Source: an uncultured Stenotrophomonas sp.
GTDB taxonomy: Bacteria; Pseudomonadota; Gammaproteobacteria; Xanthomonadales; Xanthomonadaceae
Direction of reading: 5' to 3'
DNA: 64,000 nt
NCBI GenBank assembly: GCA_900078405.1
Contig: FLTS01000001.1
Location: forward strand, 3,163,727-3,227,726
Numbering within the stretch: position 1 is the first letter of the stretch; each line of letters begins with the position of its first letter. A model generated the notes under the pieces. It did not search any database. It was not told the DNA's origin and worked only from the letters and a program-made list of their open reading frames with translations. Both the position numbers and the translations under genes were made by a program. Shown one piece after another: positions 27,339 through 36,800 of the stretch.

Positions 27339-28260
27339 TGGCCTCATAGAACCGGCTGCGCCCTTCCGGTTGGCGCTTGAAGCGCCGATGGATCCACAGG
27401 TATTGCGCGGGGGCTTCGCGCACCATGTCTTCGATGGCGGCATTGACGCGGGCGGTATCGGCCACGGCGTCGTCGCCGGGGAAATCCGCCAGCGGCGGCG
27501 CGATCCTCAGCACGTAGCGGTCGCCTTCGCGACGGTGGAAATACGGCACCACCGCGCAGCCGGTCAGGCGTGCGAGCTGGTGGGTGGCGGTGATGGTGGA
27601 GGCGGGCATGCCGAAGAACGGCACGAACACCGATTCCTTGCCGCGCATATCCTGATCGGGCGCATACCACAGCAATCCACCTTTCTTGAGGTGGCGCACG
27701 CTGGCGCGGATGTCCTCGTTGGCGAACATCGCGCAGGCATAACGCAGGCGCCCGCGCTTCACCGCCCACTCGGTCACCGGGTTGCGGTAGCGGCGATACA
27801 TGCCGGCCAGTGGCACGTGGTCGCACAGCAGGCGTCCGCACATTTCCAGCGTCATGAAGTGGCCGGAGACCAGCAGCACGCCGCGCCCTTCGGCTTGCAG
27901 GGCATGCAGGTGCTCCAATCCTTCCAGTCGCACCTGCGGGCGGATTGCATCGATGCTGCCCCACCAGGCGCGGGCGAATTCGAAGATGCCCACGCCCAGC
28001 GCGTCGAAGCTGTCGCGCAGCAGCCGTTGCCGCCAGGCTTCATCCTGTTCCGGGAAACACAGCCTCAGGTTCACTTCCGCCGCCCGCCGCCGGGTGCGCG
28101 CCAGGTGCAGGGCAAGCCAGCCGATGCCGCGGCCGAGCGCGCGTTGCAGCAGCCACGGCAGGCGCGCGGCCAGCATCGCGACGCCGAGCCCGGCGAAGGT
28201 CGGCCAATGACGTGGCTGCCAGGGCGAGGGGCGGGTGACGGTTGTGGGTGAATCGGACAT
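27328..28260 (-). CDS. lpxL: Lipid A late acyltransferase (LpxL-type)
   Basis: The 310-residue enzyme is of the LpxL/HtrB family. The acyltransferase dyad H134-x4-E139 (SGHFMTLEM) and the later FFGMPASTITATH segment identify it. It adds a secondary acyl chain to Kdo2-lipid A at the inner membrane, using acyl-ACP. A weakly hydrophobic N-terminal segment lies at about 22-55. It is divergent from waaA, whose product makes its substrate. Its stop codon is in repeat DNA and its start is 5 bp from the next inverted repeat arm. Confidence 0.9.
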   Translation of the reverse strand: MSDSPTTVTRPSPWQPRHWPTFAGLGVAMLAARLPWLLQRALGRGIGWLALHLARTRRRAAEVNLRLCFPEQDEAWRQRLLRDSFDALGVGIFEFARAWWGSIDAIRPQVRLEGLEHLHALQAEGRGVLLVSGHFMTLEMCGRLLCDHVPLAGMYRRYRNPVTEWAVKRGRLRYACAMFANEDIRASVRHLKKGGLLWYAPDQDMRGKESVFVPFFGMPASTITATHQLARLTGCAVVPYFHRREGDRYVLRIAPPLADFPGDDAVADTARVNAAIEDMVREAPAQYLWIHRRFKRQPEGRSRFYEARSE

Positions 28261-28265
28261 GGGGA

Positions 28266-28380
28266 GATTCTAGAGGAGTGAGTGAAGAGGAGTGATGGGT
28301 GAGAGAAAACCAAAGCGAGGCGCCCGCCGGCTCTTGCTCTTTCTCACTACTCACTCCTCTTCACTCACTCCTCTAGAATC
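28266..28380. repeat. Long inverted repeat filling the lpxL-waaA divergent region
   Basis: Perfect 30-bp arms at 28266-28295 and 28351-28380 (left arm begins GATTCTAGAGGAGTGAGT) with a 55-bp spacer. The repeat fills nearly all of the 127-bp gap between the two start codons and carries a mirrored TAGAAT at both ends, next to each gene. It is the same family as 27231-27338. Confidence 0.9.
28374..28379 (+). promoter_or_regulatory. TAGAAT -10 box of waaA (mirrored copy at 28267-28272 for lpxL)
   Basis: TAGAAT ends 8 bp before the waaA ATG, and its mirror copy ends 6 bp before the lpxL ATG. Both are part of the repeat arms. The spacing predicts leaderless transcripts for both genes, and no ribosome site is visible before either ATG. 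Confidence 0.55.
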
Positions 28381-28387
28381 CGTCCCC

Positions 28388-29674
28388 ATGCGCAAGGACT
28401 TCACCGAAACCCTGCTGCGCGGCCTGTACTCGGCCGTGCTTTACCTGTTGCTGCCGATCACGGTGTATCACCTGATCTGGCGCGGCTTCCGCGTACGCGA
28501 GTATTTCAGGCGCTGGGACGAGCGCTACGCCTCCTACCCGCAGAGTGCGGGCGAGCCGCGGGTGTGGCTGCACGCGGTGTCGGTGGGTGAGGTCAATGCA
28601 GCCGCACCGCTGGTCAATGCGTTGCGCGAGCGCCACCCGGAGATTCGCTGGATCATCACCACCATCACCCCGACCGGTTCGCAGCGGGTGCGGGCGTTGT
28701 GGGGTGATGCGGTGGAGCATGTCTACCTGCCTTACGACGTGCCCGACAGCGTCAACCGTTTCCTTGGGCACTTCCGGCCGAGCCTGGCGCTGATCCTGGA
28801 GACCGAGCTGTGGCCGAACCTGCTGTTCGGTTGCCGCGACCGGGGTATTCCGCTGTACATCCTCAATGCGCGGCTGTCGGCGCGTTCACTGAAGGGGTAT
28901 CGACTGCTGCGTCCGCTGATCGCCCGTGCCTTGCATGGCGTGACCTGCGTGGCGGCACAGTCGAGGGAAGATGCGCGACGCTTCATCGCGCTGGGCGCGC
29001 GGCCGGAACAGGTGCGCGCGCTGGGCAATCTCAAGTTCGAGATCCACCCGCCGGACCCGGCAGCAGTGTTGCAGGCATTCCGCGCGCACGTGCCGTCTTC
29101 GCGCAAGGTATGGATCGCTGCCAGCACCCACGAAGGCGAGGAGCAGGCGGTGATCGACATCCATGCGCGGGTATTGGCGCAGCACCCGGACGCGCTGCTG
29201 CTGTGGGCGCCGCGGCACCCGGAGCGCTTCGCCAAGGTGGAGGCGTTGGCGCGCGAGCAGGGCTGGCACGTGGCCACGCGCGGCGCGCAGCAGTGGCCAA
29301 GGGCCGATACCCGGGTATTCGTGATCGACACGCTGGGCGAGCTGATGCAGTTCTATGCCTGCGCGCAGGTGGCCTTCGTCGGCGGCAGCCTGCAGGCCAT
29401 CGGCGGACACAACCTGCTGGAGCCGGCGGCGATGGGCACGGCGGTGGTCACCGGGCCGCACCTGCACAACTTCTCCGAGATTTCGCGGCGCATGAACGAG
29501 GCCGGTGCATTGCGCGTTCTGCCCGACGCCGATGGCGTGGCCGGCGAGGTGCTGCGGCTGCTGGACGATGTGGTCGTGCGCGAACACATGGTCGAAGCCG
29601 GGCAGCAACTGGTCACCAACGGCCGTGGCGCGCTGGAGCGTACGCTGTCATTGATCGAGCCGCGCCTGCCGTAA
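28388..29674 (+). CDS. waaA: 3-deoxy-D-manno-octulosonic acid (Kdo) transferase
   Basis: The 428-residue enzyme adds Kdo to lipid IVA at the cytosolic face of the inner membrane. An N-terminal membrane anchor (about 14-30) precedes the GT-B fold; the catalytic base is E68 in VSVGEVNA, and SLQAIGGHNLLEPAA is the family C-terminal motif. A longer frame starts at 28292 inside the repeat, but ATG 28388 (MRKDFTETLL) is the family start. It is divergent from lpxL; a bidirectional terminator separates it from tolC. Confidence 0.95.
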   Translation: MRKDFTETLLRGLYSAVLYLLLPITVYHLIWRGFRVREYFRRWDERYASYPQSAGEPRVWLHAVSVGEVNAAAPLVNALRERHPEIRWIITTITPTGSQRVRALWGDAVEHVYLPYDVPDSVNRFLGHFRPSLALILETELWPNLLFGCRDRGIPLYILNARLSARSLKGYRLLRPLIARALHGVTCVAAQSREDARRFIALGARPEQVRALGNLKFEIHPPDPAAVLQAFRAHVPSSRKVWIAASTHEGEEQAVIDIHARVLAQHPDALLLWAPRHPERFAKVEALAREQGWHVATRGAQQWPRADTRVFVIDTLGELMQFYACAQVAFVGGSLQAIGGHNLLEPAAMGTAVVTGPHLHNFSEISRRMNEAGALRVLPDADGVAGEVLRLLDDVVVREHMVEAGQQLVTNGRGALERTLSLIEPRLP

Positions 29675-29697
29675 TACCGGCCAGCGGCCGGCACTGC
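29675..29697. repeat. Small REP palindrome after waaA
   Basis: TACCGGCCAGCGGCCGGCAC lies directly behind the waaA stop. It is a GTAG-less copy of the GCCGGCC repeat seen at 14639 and 51163. Confidence 0.6.
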
Positions 29698-29716
29698 CGC
29701 ATCATCGGAAACGAAG

Positions 29717-29739
29717 AAGGCGGGCATCGTGCCCGCCTT
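29717..29739. terminator. Bidirectional terminator between waaA and tolC
   Basis: A perfect 10-bp stem AAGGCGGGCA/TGCCCGCCTT with a three-base loop. On the plus strand it is followed by CCCCTTG and on the minus strand by CTTCGTTT, so it suits the two convergent genes. Confidence 0.8.
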
Positions 29740-29762
29740 CCCCTTGTTGCCTGGATGCACGC

Positions 29763-31130
29763 TTACTGGGCGCTGCTGTCCGGTACCAACCGCGCTTCGG
29801 CATTCTGGGTGAGCAGGCGGTTGATGTCCTGCACTTCGCTGATTTCCAGGTCGCCCACGGCCTGGCTCAGCTGCAGGCGGCTGAGCAGGAAGTTGTAGCG
29901 CGACTGCGCATAGTTCAGCTGCGCCTGGAACAGGGTGCGCTGGTTCTGCACCACGTCCAGCACGGTGCGGGTACCGACTTCCAGGCCCACCTGCGAGGCG
30001 TCGTAGGCGCTCTGCGCGGAAACCACCGCCAGGCGGCGCGCTTCCACTTCGCTGATGCCGGCCACCAGCGTCTGGTAGGCGTTGCGGGTATTGCGGTCCA
30101 GCGCGCGCTTCTGCTGTTCGTAGGTGTCCTGGGTGATGTCGCGCTGGGCCAGCGCCTGCCGCACCTGCGACTGGGTGGCGCCACCGGCGAAGATCGGCAC
30201 GCTCAGGGTCAGGCCGATGCTGTTGCTGCGTGCATCCGGGCTCAGCGAGCCGCTGCCGACGCTGTCGCCCCAGGTCGCGCTCTTGCCCCAGCTGCCGCCC
30301 AGCGACAGGGTCGGGTAGTGGCCGCCGCGGGCGGCCGAGACGCTGGCCTCGGCGGCGCTGACCTGCAGTTCCTGCGCCTTCAGCGCCGGGTTGCGGGTGA
30401 TGGCGTCGGCGACCAGCTGGTCGACGTTGGCGCGGTTGGCCGGCAATTCCGGGCGGAAGTCCTCCGGCAGGCCGCGCATGTCGCGCACCGGTTGGCCGGT
30501 CAATTCGGTCAGGGCCTGATAGGCGTCTTCCAGCGCATTGCGGGCCAGGATGGTGTCGGCGCGGGCCTGGTCGTACTGGGCGCGCGCTTCGTGCACGTCG
30601 GTGATCGGGGCCAGGCCCACTTCCAGGCGCTTGTCGGCGTAGTCGAACTGCTTCTTGGCGGCCGCCTCGTTGGTCTGCGCGGCGCCGAGCGATTCGATCG
30701 CCACCAGCACGTTGAAGTAGGTGGTGGCGGTACGCACGATCAGCTCGTCGTTGGCCGAGTCGAGGGTGAAATCCGCGGCCTTGCTGACGTCACGCTGCGC
30801 GCGCAGGTTGGCGAACTGGCTCCAGTTGAACAGCGTCTGGCTGCCCTGGATGCTGTAGTTGCGGCGGCGCGATTCGATCGAGCCGGTGTTCTGGGTGTGG
30901 TCGGCCTCGGCGCGGGAACGGGTCAGCGAGGCTTCGCCGTTGAGCGAGGGCAGCAGTGCGGCACGCGCCTGCACCTGGCCTTCCTTGGTGTACAGCCGGT
31001 TGGATTCGGCTGCGGACAGCTGCGGGTCGCCGTTGCGGGCCATTTCGTAGACCTGCATCAGGTCGGCGGCGTTGGCGGCCTGGGGGGCAAGGGCGACAGC
31101 CAGCGCAAGGGCGAGGGATCGGCGGATCAT
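29763..31130 (-). CDS. tolC: TolC family outer membrane channel protein
   Basis: The 455-residue precursor has a signal peptide (cleavage after about residue 21, ANA-AD), two OEP repeats and the coiled-coil helix regions of TolC (SAAESNRLYTKEGQVQA and a later TQSQVRQALAQRD copy). It forms the trimeric exit duct for tripartite efflux pumps and type I secretion. It is 21 bp downstream of the Pcm-like gene on the same strand. An RND adaptor/pump pair without its own outer-membrane protein lies 1.5 kb away, so this may be its partner. Confidence 0.94.
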   Translation of the reverse strand: MIRRSLALALAVALAPQAANAADLMQVYEMARNGDPQLSAAESNRLYTKEGQVQARAALLPSLNGEASLTRSRAEADHTQNTGSIESRRRNYSIQGSQTLFNWSQFANLRAQRDVSKAADFTLDSANDELIVRTATTYFNVLVAIESLGAAQTNEAAAKKQFDYADKRLEVGLAPITDVHEARAQYDQARADTILARNALEDAYQALTELTGQPVRDMRGLPEDFRPELPANRANVDQLVADAITRNPALKAQELQVSAAEASVSAARGGHYPTLSLGGSWGKSATWGDSVGSGSLSPDARSNSIGLTLSVPIFAGGATQSQVRQALAQRDITQDTYEQQKRALDRNTRNAYQTLVAGISEVEARRLAVVSAQSAYDASQVGLEVGTRTVLDVVQNQRTLFQAQLNYAQSRYNFLLSRLQLSQAVGDLEISEVQDINRLLTQNAEARLVPDSSAQ

Positions 31131-31151
31131 TGCGGCTTCCTTGGGTGTGCT

Positions 31152-31799
31152 TCAGAGGTGGAACTGCGGGGCCGGAGCGGCGCCGCGCAGATAGTCGATG
31201 TCGGTTTCGAACAGGGATTCGATGCTGCCGTCGGCCTTGACCAGCACCGCTTCCATCACCGGCGAATGGCCGCGCACCACGAACAGGCGGCCGCCGGGGC
31301 GCAGCCACTGCAGCCACTGCGCCGGCAGCGTGTCCACAGCGGCGGTGACGCAGATGGCGTCGAACTGGCGCGGGTTCTGCCACTGCAGGGCGTCGGCCAC
31401 TTCGATGCGCACGTTGGTGCCGAGCCGGGCGGCGTCGAGGTTGCGGCGTGCGCGTTCGGCCAGCTCCGGCTGGATTTCCAGGCTCAATACTTCACGGGCC
31501 AGCTCGCCGAGGCAGGCGCTGATGAAGCCGCTGCCGGTGCCGATTTCCAGTACCTCGTCGCCCGGCTGCAGGTCCAGCGCCTGCAGCATGCGGCCTTCGA
31601 CCACCGGCTTCATCATCTTCTGGCCGTGGCCCAGCGGCAGCTCGATGTCGGCATAGGCCAGCGCCTTGTGCGACTCGGCCACGAAGGCTTCGCGCGGCAG
31701 CCGCGCCAATACGTCCAGCACGCGCAGGTCCAGCACGTCCCAGGGACGCACCTGCTGCTCGACCATCGTTTCGCGGGCGTGGGAATAATCGATCGTCAT
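31152..31799 (-). CDS. Protein-L-isoaspartate O-methyltransferase family protein
   Basis: The 215-residue SAM-dependent methyltransferase has the binding motif LEIGTGSGF and the PCMT-like FVAESHKALAYADIELPLGHGQ segment. It probably methylates isoaspartyl residues in damaged proteins in the cytosol, but this Pcm-like branch next to tolC is common in Xanthomonadaceae and may have another target. ATG 31799 follows a purine-rich stretch; the frame to 31835 is less likely. It is probably cotranscribed with tolC. Confidence 0.85.
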   Translation of the reverse strand: MTIDYSHARETMVEQQVRPWDVLDLRVLDVLARLPREAFVAESHKALAYADIELPLGHGQKMMKPVVEGRMLQALDLQPGDEVLEIGTGSGFISACLGELAREVLSLEIQPELAERARRNLDAARLGTNVRIEVADALQWQNPRQFDAICVTAAVDTLPAQWLQWLRPGGRLFVVRGHSPVMEAVLVKADGSIESLFETDIDYLRGAAPAPQFHL

Positions 31800-31931
31800 G
31801 GAAATCTCGTCGTTCGGGCGCAGTGGGCCGGCCATTTTAGCCGCTGGCGCAGGCGCTGCGGGGCAAGCATCGCCGTGGCCCCGCCGGCCCCCGCAGTGCC
31901 GGAAGTCATCGGGACCTCCGGTTCGTTCAGG

Positions 31932-32597
31932 TTACGGGCGGGGCGCACAGGCACGGATGAAGAAATCGACGCTGGTGGCGATGTGGGTGTCGGTGTCGTG
32001 CTGGTCCGGTGCCTGGCACAGCCCGCACATCATATGGGTGTGCAGTTCGCCCTTGATCAGGCAGAAGAACTGGCGCGCGGCCAGCTGCAGGTCGTCGATG
32101 GCCAGCTCGCCGCGGGCCACGCGCGCGCCGAGGAACTCGGCCAACGCGGACGTCGTGCGCTGCGGGCCGGCCTGCCAGAACATCTGGCGGATGCGGTCGT
32201 CGGTGTCCGGGGTCAGCATCATGCGCTGGGTGGCGATGGCCGCGTCGCTGCCGATCAGGGCGAAGAAGGCATGGCCGATGCCCAGCAACTGGTCGCGCAG
32301 CGGGCCTTCGCTGTCGGTGACGAACAGCTCGTCGGGCATCATTTCCACGCACTTGGCCTGGATGGCCTCGGTGAACAGCGTTTCCTTGTCGCCGAAGTGG
32401 CTGTACACGGTGAGCTTGGAGACGCCGGCGCGGGCGGCGATGCCGTCCATGCTCACGCCGTTGAAGCCCAGTTCGATGAACATTTCCTTGGCCGCGTCCA
32501 GGATCGCGGCGCGCTTGCCCAGGTCCTTGGGGCGGCCGGGGCCGGCGCCACGCGCGGTGGCCTTTGCGGCAGGGGAGGTGGAGCGCTGCGAAGACAT
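31932..32597 (-). CDS. TetR/AcrR family regulator of the adjacent RND pump
   Basis: The 221-residue regulator has a TetR helix-turn-helix at about 30-75 (MDGIAARAGVSKLTVYSHFGDKE) and a larger ligand-binding domain with the TetR_C_7-like HTHMMCGLC end. It is divergent from the RND adaptor/pump genes, the usual arrangement for an efflux repressor. The ligand is unknown. A TAGTAT box lies 7 bp before its ATG, again a possible leaderless promoter. Confidence 0.9.
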   Translation of the reverse strand: MSSQRSTSPAAKATARGAGPGRPKDLGKRAAILDAAKEMFIELGFNGVSMDGIAARAGVSKLTVYSHFGDKETLFTEAIQAKCVEMMPDELFVTDSEGPLRDQLLGIGHAFFALIGSDAAIATQRMMLTPDTDDRIRQMFWQAGPQRTTSALAEFLGARVARGELAIDDLQLAARQFFCLIKGELHTHMMCGLCQAPDQHDTDTHIATSVDFFIRACAPRP

Positions 32598-32699
32598 GGC
32601 GGTAATACTAGACCAATCAGTTCGATATTTATACCATGCCGGGCCGTTCAATAATGATGGCTGACGCCATCCTCCTCTCCCCACAAGCGATCCCCGCCC
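32598..32699. promoter_or_regulatory. Divergent promoter region of tetR and the RND genes
   Basis: An AT-rich stretch between 32603 and 32640 contains TAATACTAGACCAATCAGTT and a TATACC box (32630-32635). TAGACC-like halves are common in AcrR/TetR operators, so 32609-32625 is a weak operator candidate. The minus-strand -10 TAGTAT lies at about 32605-32610. I cannot place a -35 with confidence for either direction. Confidence 0.4.
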
Positions 32700-33821
32700 A
32701 TGAACACTGCTCGATGGATTGGCACCGCCCTGCTGACGACGCTGCTGGCCGCCTGCGGCAAGCCGGAAACCCCTCCCGCCGCTGCCGTCCCGGTATTGGT
32801 CGTCCACCCCGGCGGTGGCGACGTCGCTGCCACCACCTATCCCGGCGAGGTGCGGGCGCGCGAGGAAGCGGCATTGTCGTTCCGCGTCGGCGGCAACCTG
32901 TTGCGGCGCCATGTCGATGCCGGGCAGCGGGTGAAGAAGGGCCAATTGCTGGCCGAACTGGACGTGGCCGACTACGCCCTGCAGGCGCGCGCGGCGCAGG
33001 CGCAGTACGCCGCCGCCGAGGCCGACCTGGTACGGGCCCGCGACGACCAGAGGCGCTACGCCGCGCTGGCCGAGCAGCAACTGGTCAGCCGCTCTGCGCT
33101 GGATGCACAGAACGCCGCGCTGAAAGCCGCGCAAGGGCAGGCTGACGCGGCCCGCTCCAACCTCGATGTCGCCCGCAACCAGGCTGGCTACGCGCAACTG
33201 CGCGCGCCGGCCGACGGGGTGATCGCCAGCCGCCAGGCCGAGGCCGGGCAGGTGGTCGCCGCTGGCCAGCCGGTCTACACGCTGGCCGCCGACGGCGCCC
33301 GCGAGGTCGCCATCGCGCTGCCGGAGAGCGGCATCCGCGACTTCGCGGTGGGGCAGGCGGTGGAAGTGGAGTTGTGGAACCAGCCGGGCAGGCGCTGGCC
33401 TGGCACGATCCGCGAGATCGCCCCGGCCGCCGACGCGCAGGCGCGCACCTACGCCACCCGCGTGAGCCTGGCGGCCGAAGCGCTGGATGCGGTGGAGCTG
33501 GGGCAGAGCGCGCGGGTGTTCGTCGCCCACGCCAAGGGCGACGCGTTGAGCGTGCCGCTGGCGGCGGTGCAGCCGGGCACGTCGCAACGGCAGGCCGGCG
33601 TGTGGGTCGTGGATCCGGCCAAGAGCACGGTGCACCTGCGCGAAGTGGCGCTGGGCGCCTATGGCGCGGACAGCGTGCCGGTGCTGTCGGGGCTGAAGGC
33701 CGGCGACTGGGTGGTCGCCGCCGGTGGCCACCTGCTGCGCGACGGCCAGCCGGTGATGGCGGTGGATCGCCGGAACCGGCCCGCGCTGAAGCCGGCTGTG
33801 TCTGCCACGGACAAGGAGTAA
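32700..33821 (+). CDS. RND efflux periplasmic adaptor lipoprotein
   Basis: The 373-residue membrane-fusion protein has a signal peptide with lipobox LLAAC (lipid-modified C19), a biotinyl-lipoyl domain around residues 55-85 (SFRVGGNLLRRHVDAGQRVKKG), an alpha-helical hairpin at about 95-160, a second lipoyl half (LRAPADGVIASRQAEAGQ) and a beta barrel. It bridges the pump and an outer-membrane channel. The gene ends 4 bp before the pump gene (one operon); the TetR gene upstream is divergent. The substrate is not predictable. Confidence 0.92.
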   Translation: MNTARWIGTALLTTLLAACGKPETPPAAAVPVLVVHPGGGDVAATTYPGEVRAREEAALSFRVGGNLLRRHVDAGQRVKKGQLLAELDVADYALQARAAQAQYAAAEADLVRARDDQRRYAALAEQQLVSRSALDAQNAALKAAQGQADAARSNLDVARNQAGYAQLRAPADGVIASRQAEAGQVVAAGQPVYTLAADGAREVAIALPESGIRDFAVGQAVEVELWNQPGRRWPGTIREIAPAADAQARTYATRVSLAAEALDAVELGQSARVFVAHAKGDALSVPLAAVQPGTSQRQAGVWVVDPAKSTVHLREVALGAYGADSVPVLSGLKAGDWVVAAGGHLLRDGQPVMAVDRRNRPALKPAVSATDKE

Positions 33822-33825
33822 GCGC

Positions 33826-36800
33826 GTGCGCCGCTTCAATCTCTCCGAATGGGCGCTCAACAACCGCCCGCTGGTGCTGTTCGCGATGCTGGCGATGGCG
33901 GTCATCGGCGCCTGGTCGTACAAGCACCTCGGCCAGTCCGAGGACCCGCCGTTCACGTTCAAGGCGATGGTGGTGCAGACCGCCTGGCCGGGCGCCACCG
34001 CCGAGCAGGTGTCGCGGCAGGTCACCGAGCCGATCGAGAAGGCGCTGATGAACACCGGGCAGTACGAATCGATCCAGTCGTACTCGCGGCCGGGGCAGTC
34101 GCAGGTGATCTTCATGGCGCGCGACTCGATGCGCTCCAAGGACGTGCCGGAGCTGTTCTACCAGGTGCGCAAGAAGGTCGGCGACATCCGTGCGCAACTG
34201 CCGGCCGAGGTGGTCGGGCCGTTCTTCAACGACGAGTTCGGCGACACCTTCGGCAACATCTACGCGCTCACCGGCAAGGGCTTCGACTACGCGCTGATGC
34301 GCGACTACGCCGACCGCATCCAGCTGGAGCTGCAACGGGTGGCCGACGTCGGCAAGGTCGATTTGATCGGCCTGCAGGACGAGAAGGTGTGGGTCGAGCT
34401 GTCCAACACCAAGCTGGCCACGCTGGGCGTGTCGATGCAGCAGGTGCAACAGGCGCTGTCCGGGCAGAACGCCATCGTCCCCACCAGCTGGTTCGAGACG
34501 CCGAGCGACCGCGTGCAATTGCGCGTCAGCGGCCAGTTCCGGTCGGTCGACGATATCCGCGCCTTCCCCATCCATGCTGGCGACCGTACCGTGCGGCTGG
34601 GCGACATCGCGCAGGTCCGGCGCGGCTTCGCCGACCCGGCCGCGCCGAAGATGCGCTTCATGGGCGAGGACGCGATCGGCATTGCCGTGGCGATGAAGGA
34701 CGGCGGCGATATCCTCAAGCTCGGCGCCACCCTCGATGCCGAGTTCGAGCGCCTGCAGCAGACGCTGCCGGCCGGCATGCAGCTGCGCAAGGTGTCCGAC
34801 CAGCCGCACGCGGTGGCCGATTCGGTCGGCGAGTTCGTGCAGGTGCTGACCGAGGCGGTGGTGATCGTGCTGCTGGTCAGCTTCTTCTCGCTGGGCCTGC
34901 GCACCGGACTGGTGGTGGGCGTGACCATTCCGCTGGTGCTGGCGATGACCTTCTTCGTCATGCACCAGTTCGACATCGGCCTGCACAAGATTTCACTCGG
35001 CGCGCTGGTGCTGGCGCTGGGCCTGCTGGTGGACGACGCGATCATCGCGGTGGAGATGATGGCCACCAAGATGGAGCAGGGCTTTGATCGGATGCGCGCG
35101 GCCAGCTTCGCGTGGGAATCGACCGCGTTCCCGATGCTGACCGGCACGTTGATCACCGCCGCCGGCTTCCTGCCGATCGCCACCGCCGCCTCCAGCACCG
35201 GCGAGTACACCCGCTCGCTGTTCCAGGTGGTGACCATCGCGCTGGTGGTGTCGTGGATCGCCGCGGTGCTGTTCATCCCGTACCTGGGCGACAAGATGCT
35301 GCCGGACCTGCACAACCCGCAGCCGCCGAAGCCGGGCAGCCTCGCCGGGCGCTGGCACGCGCTGCGCCTGCGCTGGGCCGACCGCAACCCGGCACTGGCC
35401 AACCTGATCGCGCCCAAGCAGCTGGCGCACGACCACGACCCGTACAAGAGCGCGTTCTACCAGCGTTTCCGCCGCTTCCTCGACGCCTGCCTGCGGCGGC
35501 GCTGGCTGGTGATCCTGGCCACCGCCGGCCTGTTTGTGTTCTCGCTGGCGATGTTCCGCTTCGTGCCGCAGCAGTTCTTTCCCGATTCCACCCGGCCCGA
35601 GCTGATGGTGGACATCGAACTGGCCGAAGGTGCCTCGCTGACCGCCACGCAGGCACAGGTACACAAGCTGGAGGCCCTGCTCAAGCAGCGCGAGGGCATC
35701 GCCAACTACGTCGGCTATGTCGGTACCGGCTCGCCGCGCTTCTACCTGCCGCTGGACCAGCAGTTGCCGGCGACCAACTTCGCCCAGTTCGTGGTGCTGG
35801 CGCAGGACATCCACGCGCGCGAGGCCGTGCGCGACTGGCTGCTGAAGGAGGTGGTGCCGCAGTTCGCCGACGTGCAGCTGCGTGTGACCCGGCTGGAAAA
35901 CGGCCCGCCGGTGGGCTACCCGGTGCAGTTCCGCGTTTCCGGCGAACACCCCGAGCGGGTGCAGGCGCTGGCGCGGCAGGTGGCCGACAAGGTGCGGCAG
36001 AACCCGCACACCACCAACGTCAACCTCAACTGGAGCGAGCCGAGCAAGGTGGTACGGCTGGTGGTCGACCAGGACCGCGCCCGCGTGCTGGGCGTGAGCA
36101 GCGCGCAGATCGCGCAGTTCCTGGGCAGTGCGCTGACCGGGCTGGAAGTGAGCACCTACCGCGAGGGCAACCGCCAGATCGGCGTGCTGCTGCGCGGCGC
36201 GGACGGCGAGCGCGCGCAGCTGGAGCTGCTGGGCAGCCTGGCCATCCCCACGCCCGGCGGCACCGCGGTGCCGTTGTCGCAGGTGGCCCGGCTGGAATAC
36301 GTGTTCGAGGACGGCATCATCTGGCATCGCAACCGCCTGCCCACCGTGACCGTGCGCGCCGACATCGGCGACGGCCTGCTGCCGCCGGAGGTGACCGCGC
36401 AGATCCTGCCGACGCTGGACGACATCCGCGCCGCGCTGCCGGCCGGCTACCTGCTGGAAGTGGGCGGTACGGTGGAGGACTCGGCGCGCGGGCAGAACTC
36501 GATCAAGGCCGGCATGCCGCTGTTCCTGATCGTGGTGGTCACCCTGCTGATGCTGCAGCTGCGCAGCTTCTCGCGCGCGGCGATGGTGCTGGTCACCGCG
36601 CCGCTGGGCATCATCGGCGCCACCCTGTTCCTGCTGATCTTCCGGGTGCCGTTCGGCTTCGTGGCGCTGCTCGGCACCATTGCCCTGGCCGGCATGATCA
36701 TGCGCAACTCGGTGATCCTGGTGGACCAGATCCAGCAGGACATCGACGCCGGCCACGACCGCTGGCACGCCATCATCGACGCCACCGTGCGCCGCTTCCG

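Noticed and set aside
27231..28380. CRISPR-like array from two similar repeats
   Set aside because: The units are inverted pairs placed at gene borders, with no regularly spaced direct repeats or cas genes.
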